From contig JAHDXO010000006.1 of NCBI GenBank assembly GCA_023382975.1, positions 1 to 39,002 on the forward strand: DNA of 39,002 nucleotides, given 5' to 3'. Position 1 is the stretch's first letter, and the number at the start of each line of letters is the position of its first letter. Below, piece by piece: positions 18,788 to 27,585 of the stretch. The position numbers were made by a program, and so were the translations under genes. This DNA is from Pirellulaceae bacterium (lineage in GTDB: Bacteria > Planctomycetota > Planctomycetia > Pirellulales > Pirellulaceae). The notes beneath the pieces were generated by a model. The model ran no database searches and was not told where the DNA came from. It saw only the letters and a program-made list of their open reading frames with translations.

Positions 18788-19019
18788 CTCGACGCTTGCC
18801 GTCGAGTCATTGAGGAGAAGCGGCCAGGAGGGCAACTTGCGAAGCGCAAAATCTGAGCCTCGCCGCTCGTCGGCGAGTGCTTCAGGCTAATTGGCGGTAT
18901 CCCCGTCTCAGCCATCCATCCTGAATCTCCCGACGGCAAGCGTCGGGGATCACCGTCTTCCGATGTGGCCACTTGTTTGTGGCCACGCAACCTGAAAACA
19001 CTCGCCGGCAAGCGGCGAG
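18788..19019. repeat. Array of four 19-nt hairpins spaced about 71 bp apart
   Basis: Each hairpin has 7-bp perfect arms and a 5-nt loop. They lie at 18788-18806 (CTCGACG/CTTGC/CGTCGAG), 18859-18877 (CTCGCCG/CTCGT/CGGCGAG), 18929-18947 (CCCGACG/GCAAG/CGTCGGG) and 19001-19019 (CTCGCCG/GCAAG/CGGCGAG). Start-to-start distances are 71, 70 and 72 bp. The first loop is the reverse complement of the third and fourth loops, suggesting alternating orientation as in BIME-type REP arrays. A second palindromic word, GTGGCCAC, occurs twice around 18965-18986. The array lies between the divergent propeller gene and asnA, and I see no gene in it. Confidence 0.78.
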
Positions 19020-19109
19020 GATGCTCAGATTGGCAGATGTCGTGCCGAACGCTATTGAGAACGTCTCCCTTTCTCGTCCCCCTTTCTCGCCCGGCTTGAA
19101 GCGGAGGCG

Positions 19110-19125
19110 GATTGTGCGCACAATC
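19110..19125. promoter_or_regulatory. 16-bp perfect palindrome upstream of asnA (candidate operator)
   Basis: GATTGTGCGCACAATC is fully self-complementary and lies 51-66 bp before the asnA ATG. TTGTGC inside it could serve as a -35 with CTTATG at 19135-19140 as a weak -10 (17-bp spacing), so a bound dimeric regulator would block the promoter. In E. coli asnA is controlled by AsnC; a relative acting here is speculation. Confidence 0.5.
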
Positions 19126-19175
19126 TTGACTCGACTTATGGTTTTTTTCACCGACCGCTTTCCCGAGCCCTGACA

Positions 19176-20216
19176 ATGATCGACTTGTTGTTCCTGCCGA
19201 CCGATTACCGGGCCACGTTGGATTTGCTCGCGATCGAGAGTGCGATCAAGGATATCAAGGACTATTTCGAACGGCGGTTGGCCGAATCGCTGAATCTGCA
19301 GCGAGTGACGGCGCCGCTGTTCGTCCGCAGCGGCACCGGGATCAACGACGATTTGAACGGCGTCGAGCAACCGCTGCGATTCTGCGTCAAGTCGGACGAC
19401 GGCGCGCCGGTCGAGATCGTCCAGTCGCTGGCCAAATGGAAGCGGCTGGCGCTGGCCCGCTACGGGTTTCGTGTCGGCGAGGGGCTGTACACCGACATGA
19501 ACGCCATCCGGCCGGACGAGACGCTGGACAATATCCACTCGATCTACGTCGACCAATGGGACTGGGAGAAGATCATTCCGGTCGATCAACGGAATCTGGG
19601 GACGCTGAAGGCCGCCGTCGAGGCGATCTACGACGCGATCTGCCGTACGGAATTCCACATCGCGTCGGAACACTCGCACATCCGGCCGATCCTGCCCGAG
19701 ACGATCACGTTCATCACTTCCGAGGAACTGCGCAAGCGGTATCCCGACTTGCCGCCGCGGCAGCGAGAGGACCGGATCTGTGCCGAAAAACGGGCGGTGT
19801 TCGTGATCGGTATCGGGGGAGATCTGGAGGACGGCCAGCCTCACGACGGGCGCGCCCCGGACTACGACGACTGGACCTCGCCCAACAGCGACGGCGGGTG
19901 CGGACTCAACGGCGACATCCTGCTGTGGCATCCCGTGCTCCAGCGGTCGTTCGAGATTTCGTCGATGGGCATCCGCGTCGATCCGGAGACGCTGGTCCGG
20001 CAGTTGGAGATTCGGCAACTGACCAGCCGCCGGGAACTGATGTTTCACCGCATGTTGCTGGCCGGCCAGTTGCCTCAGACGATGGGCGGCGGCATCGGCC
20101 AGTCGCGATTGTGCATGTTCTTCCTGCGGACGGCCCATGTCGGTGAAGTCGCCTGCGGCATCTGGCCCGACGACATGGTCCAACGCTGCCAGTCGGCCAA
20201 CATCACGCTGCTGTGA
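19176..20216 (+). CDS. asnA: Aspartate--ammonia ligase (AsnA-type asparagine synthetase)
   Basis: A 346-residue protein, close to the ~330 of the E. coli enzyme. It makes asparagine from aspartate, ammonia and ATP (giving AMP and PPi) in the cytoplasm, through a class II aminoacyl-tRNA-synthetase-like fold. Family blocks are clear: SLAKWKR, GEGLYTDMNAIRPDE, YVDQWDWEK, GIGGDLEDG, RAPDYDDW, GLNGDILLWHPVL, SSMGIRVD and QTMGGGIGQSRLCMFFL (the last is the class II motif 3-like ATP site, with the Arg near residue 309). The ATG at 19176 fits the family N-terminus, although no strong Shine-Dalgarno is visible. A 16-bp palindrome lies upstream. The gene converges on the nSTAND gene with only 22 bp between the stops. 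Confidence 0.97.
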   Translation: MIDLLFLPTDYRATLDLLAIESAIKDIKDYFERRLAESLNLQRVTAPLFVRSGTGINDDLNGVEQPLRFCVKSDDGAPVEIVQSLAKWKRLALARYGFRVGEGLYTDMNAIRPDETLDNIHSIYVDQWDWEKIIPVDQRNLGTLKAAVEAIYDAICRTEFHIASEHSHIRPILPETITFITSEELRKRYPDLPPRQREDRICAEKRAVFVIGIGGDLEDGQPHDGRAPDYDDWTSPNSDGGCGLNGDILLWHPVLQRSFEISSMGIRVDPETLVRQLEIRQLTSRRELMFHRMLLAGQLPQTMGGGIGQSRLCMFFLRTAHVGEVACGIWPDDMVQRCQSANITLL

Positions 20217-20238
20217 AATCGCGGGCCGAGGTGCCTGC

Positions 20239-23200
20239 CTATTGCATGATCAGACTGCGGGCCTGTACGCGTAGGATCTGAAGTTCCAGACGCCGGGGCC
20301 AAGGGATGAGGGACAAGTCGTAGGGGCCTGATTCGCGACCACCTGCCCGTCTGCCCGTTGCCGATTCGGCGGCCAATCCGCATTCCCCAAACCAGCATTC
20401 GGCGGCATCCAGAGACCGCTTGGCGTCGTCCAGTCTGCCTAAATGAAACTGGGCCATCGCCAAGTACAGCCAATCCCAGACACTGCCTCTGGACGACTGG
20501 TAAAGCTGAACCGAATCGGCTTCAGACGGAACGGAGAAAGGAGCTTGGCGGGCGCTCGCTGTCGATTCCAGTGTCATCGGTGGACGGAGGGTTTCTTCAG
20601 CGGCCGTGAAGACACTGGTAGTCCGCATCCGGCGGGCTTGTTCCAAGAGTTCAACAGCCTCCGTGTAACGTCCCAAGCGGTAGAACGCGGCAGCGAGCGT
20701 ATTGGCGTAGCGATCCGAATTCGGATCGCTCTCGCGGGCCATCTCGGCAAATCGCAGAGCGGCTTCGGGGGCGATAGGTTGTTCGGACAGCGAGCAGGTC
20801 CACGAGACGACGTTGGCGATCTGCGGATCGGTTGCCTTCGCGAACTTCTCGACCAGTCGGCGGCAATTCTCGGCATAGGTCGGCAGATCGCCGCGGTGCA
20901 GACTGACGGCGGCCAATTGCGTCAGGATTTCGTGACTGTCGGGATGCTGTTTGACCAATCGCTGCAGGTAGTCTTCCACCGCATCCCATTCCGCCAATTC
21001 CGCCGCCGCTTCCACAGCGCCTGACAGCAGGTGAGCCGAATCGGGATTCGACTTCAAGGCCCGCTGGTAGGCGGCCAACGCGACGTTCCATCGCTTCAAC
21101 TTTCGATTCGCGTCGCCCGCCAACTGCCAATCGGACAAGGTTGCTGAGCCTTGCGTTTCGATTCGCTGAAGATCGGCAACGACCTGCTCCCATTGTTGCG
21201 TCTCCGCATACGCTCGACTCCTGCGTCGCAAGGCCGATCCATCGTTCTGCGTCTCCTCCAGGATTCGGCTGAGGTGCCACTGGACGGCAAACCATTGCCC
21301 GAGCAATTCCGCCTCGTCCGCATCTCGCCAATGCCGTGCAAGCGATGGTTCGCCGTTTGACGGGAACCGCTCGCGATAGAGCTGGAATTGGTCCAGCATG
21401 TGTTTTGCGCCCAGCCGTCGTGCCACTCTTGCCGTATCGTCGGGCATCTGGTCGCCCGACTCCGCCTCCTCCCGCCACCGATCGAACAATTCGGTGGGTT
21501 CCAGGCCGACATCGCCCTCCCGTTGACGCGCGGCCACCAGGGGAATGCAGTCCCCGTATTTCGTTGGCAGTGGCGAGATGCGCCAATCGCAGATTCGCAT
21601 CGCCCTCGCTGCATCGATGCGGGAGAGCATTCGCACCAGCCGGTTCGGCGGTTCGGCCGGATCTTCGAGGAAAACGGCGCATTGGATCTCGTCCGAGTCG
21701 CGGAACAAGGCTACCAATTCGGCCGTCCGCGCGTCCCACAGCCGAGTCGAGCCGTCTTGGCTGGATGTGGCGACCAGCGGGCTGTGTTCGTCGGGGGCGA
21801 ACGAGGCATGGCTGACGCGTTTGTCGTGCCGCAAGACCGAGACACACTCGCCCTGGCTGCGGCGTTGCGTGGCGTCGTCCAGGGAGCGTGGATTTTTCCA
21901 GACCTTGGCCGTGTTGTCGAAGCTGCACGTGACCAGAAACTCCTGGTGTTCTTTCTCGTTGCTGAAGCCGACGTGAGTGATGTCCGAGGTATGTCGCAGT
22001 TCGACGAGCGGTCCTTTGTCCGCGGGGCGCGTCAGATCCCACAGCAATGCACGATCTTGGTTGGCGTTGGCCGTCGTCAACAACCGTTTGCCATCGCGGT
22101 CAAAGGCGGCGTAGACCGTGGAACCATCGGCGTGGTCGAGGACGATCTTCTGGCCGTGGTCCAGGTCGGGCAGTTCACCTCCGTCGGATTCCCTTCGGAA
22201 TTCCCATACGATCACTTTGCCCGCGTAATTGGGCTGGTCTTCGTAGGAGGTCAGCAGGGCCACGCGTGCCGCTCGTTCGAAATCCGGGCTGACCGCCAGA
22301 TACGCTGCCACGCCGACCGTCGGGTATGCCTGTTGAGAGAGCAGCTCTCCCGAATCAACGTTCCAAGTACTGACCAAGCAATGGGTATCCTTCGTGATCC
22401 GCAGATCCTGGTCGGTTTCGGCTCCGTTCGCCGTCTTCGAGTAGTTGTCGACGGTGACCAGGACACAGGCATCGCCCAAGCGAAGAAAACGTGCCAGCTT
22501 CATGCCGCGTTGCGGAGCCCCTTTTGGAAACAGCAATTCGGCTGGCTTCGGATCACCGCTGGCCCGGCAATCGTAGATCCAGGCTCCGGCAGGCGTTTTT
22601 GCCTGCGCCGATCCGCTGACCAGCACATAGCGGCCGCCTTCGTCCACCCACAAATCATCCATCGCGTGGGGCATTTTGACCGAAGAAGTGCGTCCGTCCT
22701 GCAGGTCTCGCAGCAGCACCCCCCACTGGCCTTCCGCGCTGCGACTGAGCAGGGCTACGCAACGGCCGTTCTCGCTGTGCTTCAGTTTCCAGGCGGATCG
22801 ATCGTTGGCTCCACCCGACAGCTCCCCCTGAACCGTTGAGCAGGGCGAGTTTCCCGTCTCCATACTCCATAATCGAACGAGGTTCCAACTGCGAGTCAGA
22901 ACGCGGGTGCCGTCGGCAGTGAAATAGGCCTGCTGAACCGCGCCCGCGTGATTCAGGGCGGGGACGACCAGAGCTCGAGTCGCCAAGTCCCAGATTTTCA
23001 CGACTTGATCTCGCCCGGCGGTCAGGATATGCCGTCCATCGGGACTGAACTGAGCCCAGTGAACCCAGCGGTCATGCCGCAAGTCGCCATACCATGTCCC
23101 GTTTTCGCTGTTCCAGATTTGGGCCGAGTTTTCTCGGCTGGCCGAAACCACCAACCGTCCGTCGGGGCTGAAGGCGATGTGCTGTACTTCGTCGTTATGC

Positions 23201-25992
23201 CGCTTCTGCCAAATCGGCGTCGAACCGGAGACGCCCCAGTCAAAGACCCGCAGTTGATTCTGGCAAGCGACCGCAAAACGCTGCCCGTCGGGACGGAATG
23301 CCACCCAGTTCACTGCGGCCGGTTGTGGCCAGTTTCGGATGGGCTGCAAGCAGACGAAATCGGGATCCGACGCGGCGCCGGAGGTTGCGATTTCGGTCGG
23401 CAGTCGATACCCCTCGATGAACCCCGTATTCTCGCCGCGAGATCCGGCGATGAGGAACGAGCCACCGGTCCCGGATTGAGTGCCTTCCGTCGTATCCCGT
23501 CGAGTTTCGGGCCGGAATCCCGCCCATTTCACGATTCCATCGACCTCTCGGGCACACCGGGCAAAATTTCCCTTTCCTGCCATTCCTTCCAGGTGGCTGC
23601 GATCGAATCGCCATGCATAAACGCAGTGCGACTTTCGGCTGCGTTCGACAACGGCCAAGGCAAACAGCTCGTCCGATCCCGATGAATCGCTGAACGCAGT
23701 CCAGATCCCTCGGCCGCCTTCGTCCAAACGAACTGGTGAGTAGTTTTCCGATTTTCCGGCACGGCGCAGTTTCTCGATGTTCCACAACAGAATTTCGCCC
23801 GCCTCTTCTGTCGCTGCGGCCGATGCGGTCATGACGAAGCGGCTGTCGGGACTCCACGAAGCGTGTCGCACGGGATACGTGTGCGGCAACTTCGCCCACG
23901 GTTCCGGGCCGTTTGGCGAGGCGGGTGGGTCGCGGAGATCCCAAATCCAGACGCTGCCCGACCCGTCCGGCACGTCTTCGCTGGGCATTGTTCCGGCGAC
24001 GATCATAGCGAAGCGGCCATCCGGGCTGGGAACCAAGTACGTCGCCTTGAGATCCCCGCGAGTCCCGGGGGCGGATGGTGCCGGTCGGAATGACGAATCG
24101 GTGCCCAACGCCGCGGTGTCGACTTCGGGCAGTCCCCAGAAATTCTCGAGACGGGCCAGTTGGGACATTCCCGCGCCAAGCCGAATGCGGTGCAGTCGCT
24201 CGCGGTCGGAACGTCCTAGGGCCCGATCCTGCTCCATGGCATTTTGGATCCAAAGCATCGAGCCCGTGAGATCGCCGTCGGTCATCAGACGCGTTGCGTT
24301 CTCCAACACCCGTTGACGAACACCTTCGACCTTGGTCTTGGCCTGCTCTGTCCATGCCCATACCGCCATCCAGATCGCAATCGCTGCCAATACCCCGACG
24401 GTTGCTACCAACACCTTCAGGATGCTCGCGTACTTCGCTTGCTGCCTTTCCTGCTCGCCGCGGTCGCGTTGTTTCTCGCTTTCCTCAAGAAATATCAGGA
24501 CTTCGGGATCGGTCTGTGTCGACGTCACATCGGTGTCGAGTTGTTCCTGCCATTCCAGAGCGCGTGCCAAATCCACTCCGGTCAGCAAGAAATCCGACTG
24601 CCGTCCGGCGGCCTTCCAACGCTGGGCTTTCGTGTGGACCTCGCGGGCGTTCTTGCGGAAGTTGTCCTCCTTGACGGTCCAGGTCCGCAACCGCTCCCAT
24701 TGTCGAATCAGCGTTTCGTGGGAGATGTCCAGTTGCGTATCGAGCATCAGCAGTTCGTTGCACGGCGGCATTAAGAGCGAACGTCCTTCAGCCCGAAACG
24801 CATCGATCACATTAGCCAATTCCGCGAATTGCTCCGCATCTTGGCCATCGATCTTGGCCGCGTTGCAGATCTCGGCCACCGTGGCCGGTCGGCGGATGGT
24901 ATGTCCGTCCTGGTTGATCTCCGTGAGATGGCGGAACACGACTTCGGCCAGACGACGTTCACGGTCGTTGGCGAGCCCCGTTTGGAACGTTTTCTCGGCG
25001 TGATTGTGTAATGCGCAGCCGAGCCCGCCCGCCTTTTCGTACTCGACCGACGTCAACACGATTCTTGGCCACTCGAACCCATCCACCGGCTGAACATCTT
25101 CCCAAGTTAACAGCGTATCCTTCAACGCTGCGGCGTCGGCCTGTTCCTGTTCGCTCGCATCGAGCGCCGCTCGCCGCCACATCCGCATCAGCAGATGCTG
25201 CATCAGCGGCAATTGGTCGGGATCGGTGCCCATCGAATTCAGTATCTGCGTCACCACTGCCGGCTCGATTTCGGTGTTGAACATCGACGCCGGCCCCAGG
25301 ATCGTGTCCCGAATCTGGTCGCGTGTCAGGCGCGGAGTGAGGAACTGGGAGTCGTTCATCGCCTCGGGCAAACCCCGAAACAGAGGGCATTGGCCAAGGA
25401 ACTCCGAGCGCATGGTGATCACGACGTAGACTGGCAAGCCCTGGTAATCGGCCGATGCCAGCAACAGGTCGACGAAGGCCCGCGACTCGCTCCGCCCCCC
25501 GTGGCGCTCGAATCGAAAAAGCTCCTCGAATTGATCGATCAGCAGCAGCAGGTTCTCATCGTCCGGGAACCGTCGCTCTTTCAACGCCTCGATCAGTCCC
25601 AGCGGTCCGCGGTTCAGCGTGGCGCGCAGAAAGGCCAATTCATCCTGGATGGCGTCGTGCTCGGCGTGGCAGATGCGGTCTTCGACCAGCGCTGTGGCCA
25701 AGTTAGCCAAGGGACTGTCGCCCGGGCGCATGGCGGTCGTCCGCCAGCGATACCCGGCACTGGCCATGAACCCGGTCTCCAAAGCCGGGATCAGCCCGGC
25801 GCGGATCAACGACGACTTGCCGCATCCCGAAGGCCCCAGCACCGCCAGGAAGCGATGCTGGTCCAACTTGGCGAGCAGTTGATCGATCTGCTGGTCGCGG
25901 CCAAAAAAAATGTCGGCTTCGCTCTTCTGGAAAGCACGCAAGCCAGGATACGGATACGGCGATAGGCCGGTGGGAACTTGCACGTTCATCAT
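20239..25992 (-). CDS. nSTAND1 NTPase with transmembrane helix, WD40 repeats and TPRs
   Basis: A 1917-residue protein. The N-terminal PYPGLRAFQKSEADIFFGRD is the nSTAND1 signature. Walker A is GPSGCGKSS (residues 53-61, K59). Walker B is LLLLIDQFEELFR (148-160, D153). A sensor-like ITMRSEF (192-198) and a winged-helix DISHETLIRQWERLRTW (422-438) follow. One hydrophobic helix spans ~523-547. WD40-type blades (HNDEVQHIAFSPDGRLVVSA, IWDLATRALV, RLWDARTAEL) run over ~650-1425, with at least nine recognisable. TPR-like helical repeats occupy ~1597-1787. STAND ATPases are signal-transducing switches that oligomerise when their repeat sensors bind ligand. The WD40/TPR part is the likely sensor, tethered across or at a membrane. 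The ATG at 25992 has GGAG 5 nt upstream; the next codon is also ATG. It lies 21 bp after the TIR gene, so co-expression is likely. Role in immunity or programmed death is inferred. Confidence 0.92.
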   Translation of the reverse strand: MMNVQVPTGLSPYPYPGLRAFQKSEADIFFGRDQQIDQLLAKLDQHRFLAVLGPSGCGKSSLIRAGLIPALETGFMASAGYRWRTTAMRPGDSPLANLATALVEDRICHAEHDAIQDELAFLRATLNRGPLGLIEALKERRFPDDENLLLLIDQFEELFRFERHGGRSESRAFVDLLLASADYQGLPVYVVITMRSEFLGQCPLFRGLPEAMNDSQFLTPRLTRDQIRDTILGPASMFNTEIEPAVVTQILNSMGTDPDQLPLMQHLLMRMWRRAALDASEQEQADAAALKDTLLTWEDVQPVDGFEWPRIVLTSVEYEKAGGLGCALHNHAEKTFQTGLANDRERRLAEVVFRHLTEINQDGHTIRRPATVAEICNAAKIDGQDAEQFAELANVIDAFRAEGRSLLMPPCNELLMLDTQLDISHETLIRQWERLRTWTVKEDNFRKNAREVHTKAQRWKAAGRQSDFLLTGVDLARALEWQEQLDTDVTSTQTDPEVLIFLEESEKQRDRGEQERQQAKYASILKVLVATVGVLAAIAIWMAVWAWTEQAKTKVEGVRQRVLENATRLMTDGDLTGSMLWIQNAMEQDRALGRSDRERLHRIRLGAGMSQLARLENFWGLPEVDTAALGTDSSFRPAPSAPGTRGDLKATYLVPSPDGRFAMIVAGTMPSEDVPDGSGSVWIWDLRDPPASPNGPEPWAKLPHTYPVRHASWSPDSRFVMTASAAATEEAGEILLWNIEKLRRAGKSENYSPVRLDEGGRGIWTAFSDSSGSDELFALAVVERSRKSHCVYAWRFDRSHLEGMAGKGNFARCAREVDGIVKWAGFRPETRRDTTEGTQSGTGGSFLIAGSRGENTGFIEGYRLPTEIATSGAASDPDFVCLQPIRNWPQPAAVNWVAFRPDGQRFAVACQNQLRVFDWGVSGSTPIWQKRHNDEVQHIAFSPDGRLVVSASRENSAQIWNSENGTWYGDLRHDRWVHWAQFSPDGRHILTAGRDQVVKIWDLATRALVVPALNHAGAVQQAYFTADGTRVLTRSWNLVRLWSMETGNSPCSTVQGELSGGANDRSAWKLKHSENGRCVALLSRSAEGQWGVLLRDLQDGRTSSVKMPHAMDDLWVDEGGRYVLVSGSAQAKTPAGAWIYDCRASGDPKPAELLFPKGAPQRGMKLARFLRLGDACVLVTVDNYSKTANGAETDQDLRITKDTHCLVSTWNVDSGELLSQQAYPTVGVAAYLAVSPDFERAARVALLTSYEDQPNYAGKVIVWEFRRESDGGELPDLDHGQKIVLDHADGSTVYAAFDRDGKRLLTTANANQDRALLWDLTRPADKGPLVELRHTSDITHVGFSNEKEHQEFLVTCSFDNTAKVWKNPRSLDDATQRRSQGECVSVLRHDKRVSHASFAPDEHSPLVATSSQDGSTRLWDARTAELVALFRDSDEIQCAVFLEDPAEPPNRLVRMLSRIDAARAMRICDWRISPLPTKYGDCIPLVAARQREGDVGLEPTELFDRWREEAESGDQMPDDTARVARRLGAKHMLDQFQLYRERFPSNGEPSLARHWRDADEAELLGQWFAVQWHLSRILEETQNDGSALRRRSRAYAETQQWEQVVADLQRIETQGSATLSDWQLAGDANRKLKRWNVALAAYQRALKSNPDSAHLLSGAVEAAAELAEWDAVEDYLQRLVKQHPDSHEILTQLAAVSLHRGDLPTYAENCRRLVEKFAKATDPQIANVVSWTCSLSEQPIAPEAALRFAEMARESDPNSDRYANTLAAAFYRLGRYTEAVELLEQARRMRTTSVFTAAEETLRPPMTLESTASARQAPFSVPSEADSVQLYQSSRGSVWDWLYLAMAQFHLGRLDDAKRSLDAAECWFGECGLAAESATGRRAGGRESGPYDLSLIPWPRRLELQILRVQARSLIMQ

Positions 25993-26013
25993 GGGATCTC
26001 CACAAACGCGGCG

Positions 26014-27585
26014 TTAGCCGACACCCAGCGCCGATGCGATGTCGCCGGTACTCGCTTCGGCGGTTGCGCCGACCAACTCTTCCAGGAACGGCCGCAAACG
26101 CTGTTCGTCCAACCCCTGATGACAAGGAATCACCTGCATCCGGGGCAGTTTGAAGGCCAGCGGCATTTTAGGAATCGGCGGACCTTCGTAGACCGCCGCG
26201 TGCAGCCTCTTCTGACGATGGATCGCGGCCTTGCGGGCTTCGATCAACTGTCCCCGGACCCAGTTGGACTCGCTTTGACCGTAGACAACGATCATGCCGT
26301 CGCACATCAGGATGTTCTCGCGGAGATCGTCCCGGATCTCTTCCGGCCTGCCCTGGTGGATCGGCAGCGAGTATCCAAAGCCGTGTCGGTCCAGATATTG
26401 GCAGAGATCCGCCGCCAGCGGACAATCCGCATTGGCCGTGTTCACAAACACGAAGGCGTCACCCGCAGGCTTTTCGGTGGTTCGCTCTTTGCGGTTGACG
26501 CGAGCCAACACATCGCGGTTGAAATCCTCGATGTCCACCGCTTCGACCGTTGTGCCCAACAACAACTGCTGGTGCGTCGCATCGTCAACCTCCGCCTTGA
26601 TGTGCTCCGTCACCAGGTCCGGATCGCGCCATTGCAGAATCGGCAACCCCATCTCCACCGCGACTCGGTGCTGATGGACGACATACGTTTCGTCGCGATC
26701 CGGCATCTGGCGGCCCGCGACGGGGCTGAGCAATTGGACGAATAACTTTGCCTGGGCCATGTCTTCCCGCACGGCCTGGGCGAAAGCGTCCGGGTCGCGA
26801 GGATACCAGCCACTGGGAACCACGCGCAGACCGCTCTGCTCGAAATGCCGTTTCACTTTGTTCCGCTGCGGGTCGATGTCGTCCGTTGTTTCGGCCAGGA
26901 AAACCGTCGTTGTCGCCACGTTGTCGGATTCGGCCTTGTCGGCGTTTGACTTCAGGGTCGCAGCCGACGGTCGCCAACTGCGTCCGGTTGCCGGCGCTGT
27001 CGCCGGAGTCGATCGCCCTGCCTCGGCAGAAGTCCGCATCTTCAAGAGGCAATCGGCCACTTCGCTCGCCAGATCGTTCAAGGCGTCGAAGTAGTCCCCG
27101 CGGTCGCGCTGTTGGTCCAGCGGCCGAGCCCGCTTGCCTTCCTCCTGGATCCAGAACCGGTATCCGGTCAGTCCCGCCCCTTCCAGCTCTTCCGGCCACT
27201 TGGCGTGATCGATCTTCTCCCGCTGCACCAGGAACACACCACCGTTGGAGATTCCCCGCTGGCGCACCATCTTGAGAAAAGTAGTCATCTCGCGCTGGCA
27301 CCAGGGAGATTTCATGTAGCCCGGCGACAGAATCAGCAGCAGGACGGCGCTGCGCTCCAACGAGGTCGCGATCTGCGGTTCAAAGTCGATATGCTTGGCG
27401 ATGTCCTGGTCCCGCCAAACCGTGAAGCAGTCGCGCCCCAGCAACTGCCGCAAACGATGCGTCAGCAGACGCTGAAGGCCAGTGACCCAGCCCGGTTCGC
27501 CAGGAAAAAGCGGCTCGTCATCGACACGTGCGTAGCTGACGAAGATGTCTTGCTCGAACCCTGGGACAAAAGCCGACTCGGCCAT
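26014..27585 (-). CDS. Multi-TIR-domain protein (candidate NADase effector)
   Basis: A 523-residue protein. Residues ~12-150 are a typical TIR domain: DIFVSYARVDDEP (strand A), VWRDQDI, FEPQIATSLERSAVLLLILSPGYMKSPWCQREM. E99 after WC aligns with the catalytic glutamate of bacterial TIR NADases. Residues ~225-370 form a second TIR-like Rossmann module (TTVFLAETTDDID, FVQLLSPVAGR) and ~376-505 a third (AFVFVNTANADCPLAADL, CDGMIVVYGQSESNWVRGQLIEA). An Ala/Thr/Ser linker (~186-222) separates the first and second. The ATG at 27585 follows AAGGGGG with ~6-nt spacing. It is first in a two-gene unit with the nSTAND gene. TIR domains act as NAD-cleaving effectors or adaptors in prokaryotic conflict systems; which applies here is unproven. 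No transmembrane segment is visible. Confidence 0.9.
   Translation of the reverse strand: MAESAFVPGFEQDIFVSYARVDDEPLFPGEPGWVTGLQRLLTHRLRQLLGRDCFTVWRDQDIAKHIDFEPQIATSLERSAVLLLILSPGYMKSPWCQREMTTFLKMVRQRGISNGGVFLVQREKIDHAKWPEELEGAGLTGYRFWIQEEGKRARPLDQQRDRGDYFDALNDLASEVADCLLKMRTSAEAGRSTPATAPATGRSWRPSAATLKSNADKAESDNVATTTVFLAETTDDIDPQRNKVKRHFEQSGLRVVPSGWYPRDPDAFAQAVREDMAQAKLFVQLLSPVAGRQMPDRDETYVVHQHRVAVEMGLPILQWRDPDLVTEHIKAEVDDATHQQLLLGTTVEAVDIEDFNRDVLARVNRKERTTEKPAGDAFVFVNTANADCPLAADLCQYLDRHGFGYSLPIHQGRPEEIRDDLRENILMCDGMIVVYGQSESNWVRGQLIEARKAAIHRQKRLHAAVYEGPPIPKMPLAFKLPRMQVIPCHQGLDEQRLRPFLEELVGATAEASTGDIASALGVG

Noticed and set aside
18973..19173. Small plus-strand open frame before asnA
   Set aside because: It spans the last hairpin and the palindrome and ends just before the asnA start; sequence of this type is repeat DNA, and there is no Shine-Dalgarno.
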